Shown here: in pieces, positions 1 through 5,711 of the stretch
How the letters are laid out: each line of letters starts with the position of its first letter
Position numbering within the stretch: the stretch's first letter is position 1
Source of the DNA: JAICUY01 sp035708065
GTDB lineage: Bacteria > Chloroflexota > Limnocylindria > QHBO01
Length of the DNA: 10,244 nucleotides
Direction of reading: 5' to 3'
Assembly: GCA_035708065.1 (NCBI GenBank)
Contig: DASSTC010000023.1
Span: 1-10,244, forward strand
Made by a program: the position numbers and the translations under genes
Notes under the pieces: model-generated
The model's database searches: none
The model's input: only the letters and a program-made list of their open reading frames with translations
Told to the model about the DNA's origin: nothing

Positions 1-41
1 CGGCCCTGCGACCGCATTTCGGCGCCGACGCCATCCGCTAA
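1..41 (+). CDS. serS: Seryl-tRNA synthetase, C-terminal end only (partial)
   Basis: Reading from base 3, the frame gives ALRPHFGADAIR followed by TAA at 39-41. SerRS proteins typically end with a segment of the form ALRPYMGG or LRPYFG plus a few residues, and this matches. SerRS charges tRNA-Ser with serine in the cytoplasm. The tRNA-Ser(UGA) gene starts only 10 bases after the stop, an arrangement (serS then tRNA-Ser) known from Bacillus subtilis and others. The recR and rRNA genes at the other end of the window fit the same conserved neighbourhood. Only 12 residues are visible, so the call rests on a short motif plus context. The body of the gene lies to the left of the window. Confidence 0.6.
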   Translation, partial: ALRPHFGADAIR

Positions 42-51
42 GATCGGCTTC

Positions 52-139
52 GGAGGGGTGGCAGAGTGGACGATTGCACCGCTCTTGAAAAGCGGCGACC
101 GGAGACGGTCCGTGGGTTCGAATCCCACCCCCTCCGCCA
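52..139 (+). tRNA. tRNA-Ser(UGA)
   Basis: An 88-base class II tRNA with acceptor GGAGGGG (52-58) pairing with CCCCTCC (129-135), discriminator G136 and an encoded CCA (137-139). The anticodon stem CCGCT/AGCGG encloses loop CTTGAAA with anticodon TGA at 86-88, which reads UCA. The long variable arm GACCG-GAGA-CGGTC is the serine identity feature. The T-arm is GTGGG-TTCGAAT-CCCAC. It lies directly after the apparent serS end. A TAAGAT box at 39-44 overlaps the serS stop and could serve as a -10 element, but co-transcription with serS is equally possible. Confidence 0.97.
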
Positions 140-162
140 TCCATCATCACCCGGGAGGCCCC

Positions 163-744
163 ATGGCTGACGTGCTGCTGTTCCATCATGCCCAGGGACT
201 CACGTCTGGCGTGCGCGCCTTTGCCGACGATCTGCGCAGTGCGGGTCACACGGTTCACTCGCCGGACCTGTTCGACGGACGGACGTTCGACAGCATCGAC
301 GAGGGAATGAGCTTCATCCAGGGTAGTGGCATGGAGCAGATGGTCGCGAAGGGGGAGCGCATTGCAGACGAGCTCCCGAGCAACCTGGTGTACGCCGGCT
401 TCTCGTTCGGGGAGATGATCGCGCAGAAGTTGGCTCAGACCCGCCCCGGCGCGCGCGGCGCGCTCTTGTTCTACTCGTGCATTCCGATTAGCGGCGAATG
501 GGCCTTCGGACCGTGGCCGGACGGCGTTCCGGTCCAGATTCACGGCATGCAGGACGATCCGATCTTTGCCGGCGAAGGCGACATCGATGCTGCGCGCGAG
601 ATCGCCGCAACGGTCCCCGGCGCGGAGCTGTTTCTCTATTCGGGCGACCGGCACTATTTTGCGGACCGCTCGCTCCCGTCGTACGACGCCGAAGCGACGC
701 GGCTGCTCACCCAGCGGGTCCTCGTGTTCCTCGAGCGGCTCTGA
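163..744 (+). CDS. Dienelactone hydrolase family protein (alpha/beta hydrolase)
   Basis: A 193-residue cytosolic alpha/beta-hydrolase with no signal peptide. The start is ATG 163, because GGGAGG (153-158) precedes it and the family-like sequence begins MADVLLFHHAQG; an in-frame upstream extension would run back into the tRNA. The nucleophile elbow GFSFG places serine at residue 81, where classical dienelactone hydrolases have cysteine. The likely acid is Asp131 or Asp132 in GMQDDP, and the histidine is His164 in GDRHYF, giving a complete Ser-Asp-His triad in the usual order. Short DLH-like proteins of this shape are common in Actinobacteria and Chloroflexota and have no settled substrate, so hydrolysis of an ester or lactone is as much as can be said. 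It may be co-transcribed with the upstream tRNA. It converges with the metalloprotease gene. Confidence 0.85.
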   Translation: MADVLLFHHAQGLTSGVRAFADDLRSAGHTVHSPDLFDGRTFDSIDEGMSFIQGSGMEQMVAKGERIADELPSNLVYAGFSFGEMIAQKLAQTRPGARGALLFYSCIPISGEWAFGPWPDGVPVQIHGMQDDPIFAGEGDIDAAREIAATVPGAELFLYSGDRHYFADRSLPSYDAEATRLLTQRVLVFLERL

Positions 745-759
745 TCAGCACACCCACGT

Positions 760-778
760 CCCGGCCGCGATGGCCGGG
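760..778. terminator. GC-rich hairpin between convergent genes
   Basis: CCCGGCC (760-766) pairs perfectly with GGCCGGG (772-778) around a 5-base loop, 15 bases after the hydrolase stop and before the stop of the convergent protease gene. No T-tract follows on either strand, so it is not a classic intrinsic terminator. The position between two converging stops suggests a bidirectional transcription stop or mRNA 3'-end protector, but this is inference. Confidence 0.35.
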
Positions 779-819
779 GCTGGCCGACTGACGGGATCGA
801 CTCGTTCCGAGATAGCCGG

Positions 820-1521
820 CTAGTAGACCGCCGCGATTCCACTCAGGTCGCCGTTCTCGGGCGACCGCTTCAGCGTCTCGCCGGTGTAGCCGTACGGGTA
901 CATCGTCTCGAACCGATCGCTGCTGGCGTGGTCGAGGCCGTAGGTGTGCCCGAACTCGTGCGTCGCGATGTTGCCGACGTCGTACTTGGCGATCGCCTCG
1001 TAGCAGCCGTCACCCTCGCTCGATGCCACGAACCACGGCAGCCGGCTGTTGAAGACGGTGTCGCTCTCGATGCTGCCGTCGCTCCAGCGCCACGTGTAGG
1101 TCACCGCAATCGTCGATCCGCCGGTGCGGCCGAACATCAGCTCGTAGCGATGGTTGGCGCCGTACTTCGTGGCGGTGCCGTCCGTCGCGACCGTGATCGA
1201 CGGCGCGCCGCTGCCGCGCCAGGCGTTGAAGCCCGCCTGCATGGCGGTGGTGACCGCGCTCGTCCCGAGACCGCTCGGGATCGTGCCGGTCGTCAGGTGC
1301 GCCGTCTGGTTGCCCTGCACCGCCCAGCCGGTGAGCGCGTACTGGTTGTTCGACGAGCCGTCGTTCGAGCAGTTGGCCGTCGCGGGTCCCGGCCTCGCCT
1401 TGGCGACCTGAATGGCGTGCACGTCGACGAGCGTCGCGTGGTCGCCGCCTGCGGCGACCGGCGCCGCGCCCGACACCACCAGCGCCAGCGCCAGACCGAT
1501 GCCGAAGCCTCTCCTGAGCAT
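820..1521 (-). CDS. Secreted matrixin-like zinc metalloprotease (metzincin)
   Basis: A 233-residue protein starting at ATG 1521, supported by a GGGAGG ribosome site (complement of 1528-1533) 6 bases upstream. A longer in-frame extension to 1995 is low-complexity and lacks family features. Residues 1-24 form a signal peptide: RR, then a Leu/Ala/Val core, then a VAAG cleavage region. The zinc motif HEFGHTYGLDH is at 188-198, with ligands His188, His192 and His198 and catalytic Glu189. A Met-turn candidate, Met207 in ETMYPY, completes the metzincin signature. The segment around residues 87-100 (SAVTTAMQAGFNAW) resembles the matrixin region where the substrate fold begins. Cys51 and Cys173 could form a disulphide. 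There is no obvious propeptide cysteine switch and no C-terminal anchor, so it is probably released outside the cell as an endopeptidase. Its substrate is unknown, and it stands alone on its strand. Confidence 0.85.
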   Translation of the reverse strand: MLRRGFGIGLALALVVSGAAPVAAGGDHATLVDVHAIQVAKARPGPATANCSNDGSSNNQYALTGWAVQGNQTAHLTTGTIPSGLGTSAVTTAMQAGFNAWRGSGAPSITVATDGTATKYGANHRYELMFGRTGGSTIAVTYTWRWSDGSIESDTVFNSRLPWFVASSEGDGCYEAIAKYDVGNIATHEFGHTYGLDHASSDRFETMYPYGYTGETLKRSPENGDLSGIAAVY

Positions 1522-1958
1522 GAGGACCCTCCCTGGGGCACCGCCCGCCGAGCGACCTGCTCGCCGTGGAATCGCGACATCTTGCTCGCTTCGGGATGGC
1601 GCGGCAAGACGTGTCCCACGATCGGTGACCGCCGGAACCGGCTGATGGTCATTGTCCCGAGGGCGAGTGACGGCCTGGTGCGCATCAGTCGCTTCGGGCA
1701 GGTCCGAGGGCGCAGATGTCGCTGCTGTGCGCGTCAACTGCGTCGGGTGGCCCTCCGCCGGCCCGGTCCCACTCGGTTGGTGCTCAGCTCGCCTCCGCCG
1801 GCGGCTCTGTCGGGCGCTTCGCCGCGGCTGGCGCGCATATGCGCGACGTTTGCACGGCCAACGAGTGGGGCGGCGAGGAGGCGCGGTCGACGAGTGAGGC
1901 GGCGACGGCGACGCGGTCAGGCCACTGAGACGCCGCGAAGGTAAGGCGGCACTGCGCT
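1522..1958. other. Gene-free stretch between tdk and the metalloprotease gene
   Basis: I see no convincing gene here. The open frames are arginine- and alanine-rich GC artefacts without ribosome sites. The stretch holds the protease ribosome site (1528-1533) and presumably its promoter, for which I find no strong consensus; a weak candidate on the minus strand is TTGCCG, 17 bases, then CAAGAT, around 1579-1607. Just beyond the tdk stop, GCCGC (1932-1936) and GCGGC (1946-1950) can form a weak hairpin without a T-tract. A 14-base perfect palindrome lies at 1833-1846 and a tandem duplication at 1861-1919. Confidence 0.6.
1861..1919. repeat. Imperfect tandem duplication, about 29-30 bases
   Basis: The block starting ACGAGTGGGGCGGCGA (1861-1876) recurs as ACGAGTGAGGCGGCGA (1890-1905), 15 of 16 bases identical. 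Both are followed by related sequence ending in CGCGGTC (1882-1888 and 1912-1918). This looks like a decayed two-copy tandem repeat in noncoding DNA. No function is evident. Confidence 0.6.
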
Positions 1959-2537
1959 TCACCCCGCGGCGGGCACCTCGTGGTGGAGCCGGCACCGGGC
2001 CTCGTACGTCTCGTCGCCCATCCCGCCGATGACGATCAGCGGCGAGTCCGCGGGCGCGGGCGCCCCGTCGATCAGCCGCTGCGTTCGCGTCGCCGGCTCG
2101 CCGCAGACCATGCAGATCGCGGTCAGCTTGGTGACCTGGTCGGCGAGGGCCATGAGCCGCGGCATCGGGCCGAACGGCACGCCCCGGAAGTCGCGGTCGA
2201 GCCCGGTGACCAGTACCTGCTTGCCCGCCTCGGCGAGCCGCTCGACGACGTCGGGCAGCGACGCATCCCAGAACTGGCCCTCCTCGATGGCCACGATGTC
2301 GGCGTCGCCGACCAGCGCCTCGATCTCGGACGAATCGTCGACGCTCAGGGCTTGGTGCTCCGCCCCGGAGCGCGACACGACGCGCACCTCTTCGGTGCGC
2401 GTGTCGAGGCGCGGCTTGATCAGCAGGACGCGACGGCCGGCGATCGAGAAGCGGCGCAGCAGGCGCAGCATCTCGTCGGTCTTGCCGCAGAACATGCAGC
2501 CGCAGATGACGTGCACCCAGCCGGAGGTGTAGAACAT
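1959..2537 (-). CDS. tdk: Thymidine kinase (type II, TK1-like)
   Basis: A 192-residue cytosolic enzyme that phosphorylates thymidine to dTMP with ATP in pyrimidine salvage. Domain order fits the family: the P-loop GCMFCGKT (13-20, Lys19), the Walker B/catalytic strand AIEEGQFW (83-90, where Glu86 corresponds to the usual catalytic Glu), then a zinc-binding lasso with Cys142 and Cys145 (CMVC) and Cys182 and His185 (CRLHH) near the C-terminus. Length is typical. The start ATG 2537 puts the P-loop at the usual distance from the N-terminus; GTG 2540 is an alternative, and no clear Shine-Dalgarno is seen. The gene begins 20 bases after the aroE stop on the same strand, so translation is probably coupled within one operon. 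Oddities: the P-loop region reads ICGCMFCGKT with three cysteines, and the usual Walker B Asp is Glu85. Confidence 0.93.
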   Translation of the reverse strand: MFYTSGWVHVICGCMFCGKTDEMLRLLRRFSIAGRRVLLIKPRLDTRTEEVRVVSRSGAEHQALSVDDSSEIEALVGDADIVAIEEGQFWDASLPDVVERLAEAGKQVLVTGLDRDFRGVPFGPMPRLMALADQVTKLTAICMVCGEPATRTQRLIDGAPAPADSPLIVIGGMGDETYEARCRLHHEVPAAG

Positions 2538-2557
2538 CACGCCGCCGCTCGCATCGG

Positions 2558-3517
2558 TCAGTCGCCGACGACGACCGCGACTCCTTCGGTCGGCATGCCG
2601 AGCTCGGTCGCCAGGGTCTCGCGCATCACCGATTCGGGCGCCTCCTGGCCGGTCAGCAGCCGAAACGTCTCGGCCGATGCTCGCAGGAAGCTGAGCTGGC
2701 CGTTCGACACCGTGCCGCCACGCTCCTTGGCCTGTCGCATGAGCGGCGTCACAGCGTGGTCGAGCACCAGGTCGAGGACGTGGAGGTCGGACGGCAGGGC
2801 ATCGGCTTCGATGGGATTCTCGTCCGCCCCGATGCCGATGGCGGTGGTGTTGACGAGCAGGCCGGCCCGCGACAGCTCGGCCTCGATGATCGTCTCGTGC
2901 CACGGCATCGCCCGCAGGTCCATGTGCCGCGCGCTGCGCGCGAAGTGGCCGACCAGCCCCTCGGCCCGATGCAGATGCCGGTTGAACACCGCGATGCGCT
3001 GGAATCCGGACCCGATCAGGACCGACACGACGGCGCGCGCGCCGCCACCCGCGCCCAGCACCACGGCCTGGCGGGGCCACTTGCCCTGGACCTTGGGGAG
3101 GATGGCGACGAGGCCGGCGCGCACGCCGTCGACGTCGGCGTTGTAGCCGCGCAGGCGCTGCCCGTCCTTGACCACCACGCTCACCGCGCCGCTCTGCTTG
3201 GCGTCGTCGGAGAGGGTCCCGACCAGCGTGCTGACCTTCTCTTTGTGCGGCGCCGCGATGAGGGCGCCGACGTAGTCGCCGCCCTTGAGCGCGGTGATCG
3301 CATCGGCCAGCTGGTGCGGCTTGCGATCCCAGCGCTCGATCTCGATCTCGACGTTCGCGGCCGCGAACGCGGCCCGCTGCACGGCCTCGACGAACGACGG
3401 TCCAGAGAGTTGTCCGATGATGGGTAGGCGCTGCACGGCTGGGTCTCGTGTGGGTGCTTCGGGCGCCTGTCCGGGCGAATCCCCCGACTCGTCGCCTCGA
3501 TGCCTCCATGCTATCAT
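2558..3517 (-). CDS. aroE: Shikimate 5-dehydrogenase-like protein, divergent
   Basis: A 319-residue AroE-family oxidoreductase; the family reduces 3-dehydroshikimate to shikimate with NADPH in chorismate synthesis. Numbered from ATG 3517, the visible motifs are APHK (89-92, catalytic Lys92), GYNADVDG (124-131, with Asn126 and Asp128), the Rossmann loop GAGGGAR (155-161), Asn179-Arg180 of the NADP-binding turn and VNTTAIG (222-228). Several substrate-site features are changed: the N-terminal HSxSP motif is reduced to SGPS (38-41), the usual AVNT reads AVSV, and the C-terminal substrate-binding Gln appears to be Ala280. It may therefore act on another cyclic polyol. The start is uncertain: residues 1-27 have no family counterpart, and GTG 3436 (Val28) would give a more typical 292 residues. 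Neither start has a clear ribosome site. It is followed closely by tdk and diverges from tRNA-Ser(GCU). Confidence 0.83.
   Translation of the reverse strand: MIAWRHRGDESGDSPGQAPEAPTRDPAVQRLPIIGQLSGPSFVEAVQRAAFAAANVEIEIERWDRKPHQLADAITALKGGDYVGALIAAPHKEKVSTLVGTLSDDAKQSGAVSVVVKDGQRLRGYNADVDGVRAGLVAILPKVQGKWPRQAVVLGAGGGARAVVSVLIGSGFQRIAVFNRHLHRAEGLVGHFARSARHMDLRAMPWHETIIEAELSRAGLLVNTTAIGIGADENPIEADALPSDLHVLDLVLDHAVTPLMRQAKERGGTVSNGQLSFLRASAETFRLLTGQEAPESVMRETLATELGMPTEGVAVVVGD
3509..3517 (+). promoter_or_regulatory. Extended -10 promoter element for tRNA-Ser(GCU)/tRNA-Arg
   Basis: TGC-TATCAT (3509-3517) has the extended -10 form TGn-TATAAT with one mismatch in the hexamer, 13 bases before the mature tRNA start at 3531. 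No convincing -35 box is seen, as is common for extended -10 promoters. It coincides with the longest possible start codon of aroE on the other strand. Confidence 0.5.
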
Positions 3518-3530
3518 CGGCGCCGGCTTC

Positions 3531-3622
3531 GGAGAGGTCGCATAGTGGCCTAGTGCGGCGGTTTGCTAAACCGTTGAAGGGGGTTACCTCTTCCGAGGGT
3601 TCGAATCCCTCCCTCTCCGCCA
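3531..3622 (+). tRNA. tRNA-Ser(GCU)
   Basis: A 92-base class II tRNA with acceptor GGAGAGG (3531-3537) pairing with CCTCTCC (3612-3618), discriminator G and an encoded CCA (3620-3622). The loop TTGCTAA carries anticodon GCT at 3565-3567, reading AGC and AGU. The anticodon stem is GCGGT/ACCGT with one G-U pair. The long variable arm starts GAAG and closes with CTTC. It is separated by 12 bases from tRNA-Arg, so the two are probably one transcript. Confidence 0.97.
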
Positions 3623-3634
3623 CGCCCTCGGCGG

Positions 3635-3710
3635 GTGCCCGTAGCTCAGTGGATAGAGCGTCAGGTTGCGGACCTGAAGGTCGGAGGTTCGAGTCCTCTC
3701 GGGCACGCCA
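3635..3710 (+). tRNA. tRNA-Arg(GCG)
   Basis: A 76-base class I tRNA with acceptor GTGCCCG (3635-3641) pairing with CGGGCAC (3700-3706), discriminator G3707 and an encoded CCA (3708-3710). The anticodon stem TCAGG/CCTGA is perfect and the loop TTGCGGA places GCG at 3668-3670, after U33 and before G37. It reads CGC and, by wobble, CGU. Most bacteria use a tRNA-Arg with A34 (ACG), which TadA converts to inosine; the genomic G34 here removes that requirement. The T-arm GGAGG-TTCGAGT-CCTCT (one G-U pair) is normal. Confidence 0.96.
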
Positions 3711-3742
3711 AGCTCAGCCCTCAGCGTCGCCGTCGGCCCGCT

Positions 3743-4054
3743 TCAGCCGTGCGCGATGGCGATCGAGACGCTGTTGAGCAGCAGGCCGAGCAGGCCCAGT
3801 GAAGTCGCGGTCGCGCCGCCGAGCACCACCAGCTTGGGCCAGCGCGATGCCGAGAAGACAAGGATGGCGAGCGTCGCCAGGATCGCTGCGCCCTTGAGCA
3901 GCAGCACCCCATCGACGCCGCCGGCGTGGTACGCCATGGCCATCACCCCGTTCGACTCCGCCCCGATCCCGATGACGTGAACCCCGATGGCGAAGCTGAT
4001 CGCGTCGCCGAGCTGTGCCATCAGGAGGCCGGCGAGGATGAGGCGGGTGTGCAT
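3743..4054 (-). CDS. Small membrane protein, unknown function
   Basis: A 103-residue, very hydrophobic protein. Three membrane segments are visible at about 4-30, 46-68 and 75-100. Between the first two is a short loop with Glu33 and Asn35 (GAESNGV), and Asp17 lies inside the first segment. The pattern of an Asp in helix 1 followed by a GxExN loop recalls small integral-membrane families such as DUF5658, but I cannot confirm membership. The start ATG 4054 was chosen because the protein becomes membrane-like exactly there; the open frame upstream runs through the degenerate repeat cluster and has another composition. No clear ribosome site is present. It stops 32 bases from the end of tRNA-Arg, on the opposite strand. 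Function unknown. Confidence 0.65.
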   Translation of the reverse strand: MHTRLILAGLLMAQLGDAISFAIGVHVIGIGAESNGVMAMAYHAGGVDGVLLLKGAAILATLAILVFSASRWPKLVVLGGATATSLGLLGLLLNSVSIAIAHG

Positions 4055-4108
4055 GTCATTGCTACTAAGCAGAATCGCGGCCGATGCGGCGTGTCGAGTG
4101 AATCCGTC

Positions 4109-4455
4109 GGCTGCGTTCCCATCCAGCAGGCGTATCGGCCAACGAGCCAGGCGGCGCAGGGCCTTCTTGGCCGGCGCTCCCACCCACCGGGCGTATAGGC
4201 CAACGAAACCGTGATTTCGCCTTCCTGAAGCCTCTCGCTGATGGCTCCCTGGCCGATACGCTCGCTCAGCGGGAATTCGGCGGACGGCAGCGGACAACGG
4301 CGGCGCAGCCACCAGCTGGCTCTATCGGCGAACGGCCAGACCGATGCGCCCCTTCGGCGGTCGATCGGGCCACCCACTGGCTCGATCAGCGCCCGGGCCG
4401 CCAAATGGGCCGGCCGAAGCCCCCTTGCTTCGCCGATAGCGCCACCGGCTGGCAA
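4109..4455. repeat. Cluster of six degenerate, mixed-orientation repeats
   Basis: Units lie at about 4109-4145, 4169-4206, 4299-4332 and 4357-4392 in one orientation, and at 4249-4282 and 4429-4455 in the other. The first two match at 31 of 38 aligned columns and share GGCGTATMGGCCAACGA. Read on the minus strand the units begin (T/C)T(G/C)GCCGATA, followed by a GCC-nGCTGG-like core. Spacing is irregular, 50-80 bases. The layout resembles decayed REP-like or small mobile repeats. It is not a CRISPR array (units too diverged and inverted) and lacks integron attC core sites. Confidence 0.55.
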
Positions 4456-4475
4456 TCCATCGCGGGCCCGCGCGG

Positions 4476-4501
4476 GTGTCCCGCGCCCGTGTCCCGCGCC
4501 C
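4476..4501. repeat. 13-base perfect tandem duplication
   Basis: GTGTCCCGCGCCC occurs twice head to tail (4476-4488 and 4489-4501), right after the 12-base palindrome CGCGGGCCCGCG (4461-4472). It lies in noncoding DNA about 47 bases beyond the BON gene stop. Possibly a slippage product. Confidence 0.8.
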
Positions 4502-4547
4502 CGCGGCCCACGGCCACCGGCTCGGGCGCCGACCGGACTCGAGCGCG

Positions 4548-5096
4548 TCAGATGCCGGCGATCTCAACCTCGTCGACCACGTCCTCGACGCCGGGGACCT
4601 CGCCGACGATACCGAGCAGCTCCTCGAGGATGTCGATCGACTCGACCTGGCCGTGCAGCGTGACGGTGCTGCCGACCGTCGAGACCTGGAGGCGTTCGCC
4701 GGCCGGCACGTCGGACGCGCGCAGCCGCTCGACGACATCAGCCCGCAGCTCGTCGTCGGTCGGCAGCTGCCGCTCGAACTCGACGACGGTGTCCTCGGCG
4801 GACGCCTCGTCTTCGGGGATCTCGCCGGCCATCTCGGCGCGATCGAGACCCGGCGGCTGAATGTCGTCCTCCCGCTCGAGCTCGCCGGCATCGGTCGGGT
4901 CGGTGCCCGCCACGTCGGGACCGGACTCGCTGAAGCGCGCCTCGCTCATCACCCGGTCGGACGGCGGGACGTAGGGAACCCCCTCCTCGCGTGCGACGAG
5001 GGGATCATCGGTCTCGCCCGACGGCGGCGCCTGTACCAAGTCGCCGCCGGTCGCCGACGGCAGCGGCAGGCGGCGATCGTCATCACGGTTGTTCAT
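4548..5096 (-). CDS. BON-domain protein with acidic N-terminal region
   Basis: A 182-residue protein. Residues about 113-179 form a BON domain: a helix PTDDELRADVVERLRA, a conserved strand STVGSTVTLHGQVES and a closing helix and strand ending VPGVEDVVDEVEIAGI. BON domains occur in proteins of the OsmY type and are thought to bind membranes or other macromolecules. Residues 1-112 are polar and rich in Asp, Glu and Pro, look disordered, and carry no signal peptide or lipobox, so I infer a cytoplasmic location. The start ATG 5096 is well supported by AGGAGG (complement of 5104-5109) 7 bases upstream. The secreted orphan gene lies 90 bases upstream on the same strand and may share its transcript. 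The partner and biological role are unknown. Confidence 0.85.
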   Translation of the reverse strand: MNNRDDDRRLPLPSATGGDLVQAPPSGETDDPLVAREEGVPYVPPSDRVMSEARFSESGPDVAGTDPTDAGELEREDDIQPPGLDRAEMAGEIPEDEASAEDTVVEFERQLPTDDELRADVVERLRASDVPAGERLQVSTVGSTVTLHGQVESIDILEELLGIVGEVPGVEDVVDEVEIAGI

Positions 5097-5186
5097 CGGT
5101 GGTCCTCCTCGAGCTCTCGGTTCCAGCTGCAGGGCTGATCCGCACGAATCGGGCCGACCCGCGGCCGCCGCCGGGCGAGCGAACGG

Positions 5187-5618
5187 TCAGTCGCTGTGCG
5201 ACGAGGCGCCGGGCACCGGGTTGCTGGCAAGCTGCGAGCGGCAGGTCAGCGTCCGCTCCCGGGCCGGGTTGGGATACCAGACGAGGTATTCAGGATGATC
5301 GGAGCTGTACTCCAGCCGGTTGCGCGCATAGGCGTCATTCGGCTGGATCCATGCGGCGCCCTCCGGCAGCCCGTGCTCGGGCACGTACTGGAACCCCAGC
5401 TGGCGCGCGCCACACGCGGCGACCACGGTATAGCCGCCCTCCCACGAGGCGTTGGCACGGACGATCCGCCAGCCCGGCAGTCGCTCGTGGACCTCGCCGA
5501 CCACGTTGTTGAGCTGGGGGTTGCCGGTGGCCGGGATCGGCATCCACAGGGCCAGGCCGAGCACGGCACCGAGGAGCGGCACCGCGGCGAGCGCGCGCAG
5601 GTGTCGATGAAGTCGCAT
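5187..5618 (-). CDS. Small secreted or membrane-anchored protein, unknown
   Basis: A 143-residue protein that I do not recognise. Residues 1-8 are basic (MRLHRHLR), 9-27 form a hydrophobic core and PATGN (29-33) may be a signal-peptidase site, so the product is exported or anchored by its N-terminus. The mature part holds two cysteines (Cys69, Cys126), which could form a disulphide outside the membrane, and many aromatic residues (GWRIVRANASWEGGY, EYLVWYPNP). Start ATG 5618 was chosen because the signal-like sequence begins there; the frame stays open far upstream only as an antisense shadow of the TadA-like gene. No clear ribosome site is seen. A possible minus-strand -10 box, TATCCT, is the complement of 5683-5688. 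It diverges from the TadA-like gene and precedes the BON gene. Confidence 0.65.
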   Translation of the reverse strand: MRLHRHLRALAAVPLLGAVLGLALWMPIPATGNPQLNNVVGEVHERLPGWRIVRANASWEGGYTVVAACGARQLGFQYVPEHGLPEGAAWIQPNDAYARNRLEYSSDHPEYLVWYPNPARERTLTCRSQLASNPVPGASSHSD

Positions 5619-5711
5619 GGGTCTTGGTCTTGGATCCCCGTATGTGGCAGCGAGCAGTGGCTGGCGATGGCGCCGGCCCCCGAGGATAGAGCAGGAAGCG
5701 TACCGGCGCTC

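Larger units (their letters stand above)
4055..4547. other. Gene-free stretch with degenerate repeats
   Basis: About 490 bases lie between the small membrane protein and the BON-domain gene, both on the minus strand. Open frames here are Arg/Pro/Ala-rich with no ribosome sites or recognisable domains. The content is a set of six related 30-38-base units in both orientations (4109-4455), a hairpin CGAAA/TTTCG (4204-4219), a hairpin CGAAGC/GCTTCG (4415-4432), a 12-base perfect palindrome (4461-4472) and a 13-base tandem duplication (4476-4501). It probably contains the 3' end of the BON mRNA and the promoter of the membrane-protein gene. Confidence 0.6.

Noticed and set aside
58..162. Long frame starting inside tRNA-Ser(UGA) and running into the hydrolase gene
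   Set aside because: The first 35 codons read through a functional tRNA; ATG 163 has its own ribosome site and fits the family N-terminus.
1833..1846. Perfect 14-base palindrome CGCGCATATGCGCG
   Set aside because: Palindromes of this length are expected about once in a 10 kb GC-rich window by chance, and it is far from any start codon or promoter that I can identify.
928..1944. Long plus-strand frame opposite the protease gene
   Set aside because: It is the antisense shadow of the metzincin gene, rich in Arg/Ala/Val with no domain and no ribosome site.
1522..1995. Minus-strand extension of the protease frame to 1995
   Set aside because: The extension is Arg/Pro/Ala low-complexity, overlaps the end of tdk, and lies upstream of a clear ribosome site and signal peptide.
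2756..3427. Plus-strand frame opposite aroE
   Set aside because: Antisense shadow of a gene with clear family motifs; no recognisable domain.
2538..3623. Minus-strand extension of the tdk frame over aroE
   Set aside because: It is a shadow of aroE in another frame, with an arginine-rich composition typical of GC-rich out-of-frame translation.
4109..4455. Repeat cluster as a CRISPR array or integron attC array
   Set aside because: The units are diverged, in mixed orientation and unevenly spaced, and lack RYYYAAC/GTTRRRY core sites; no cas or integrase gene is nearby.
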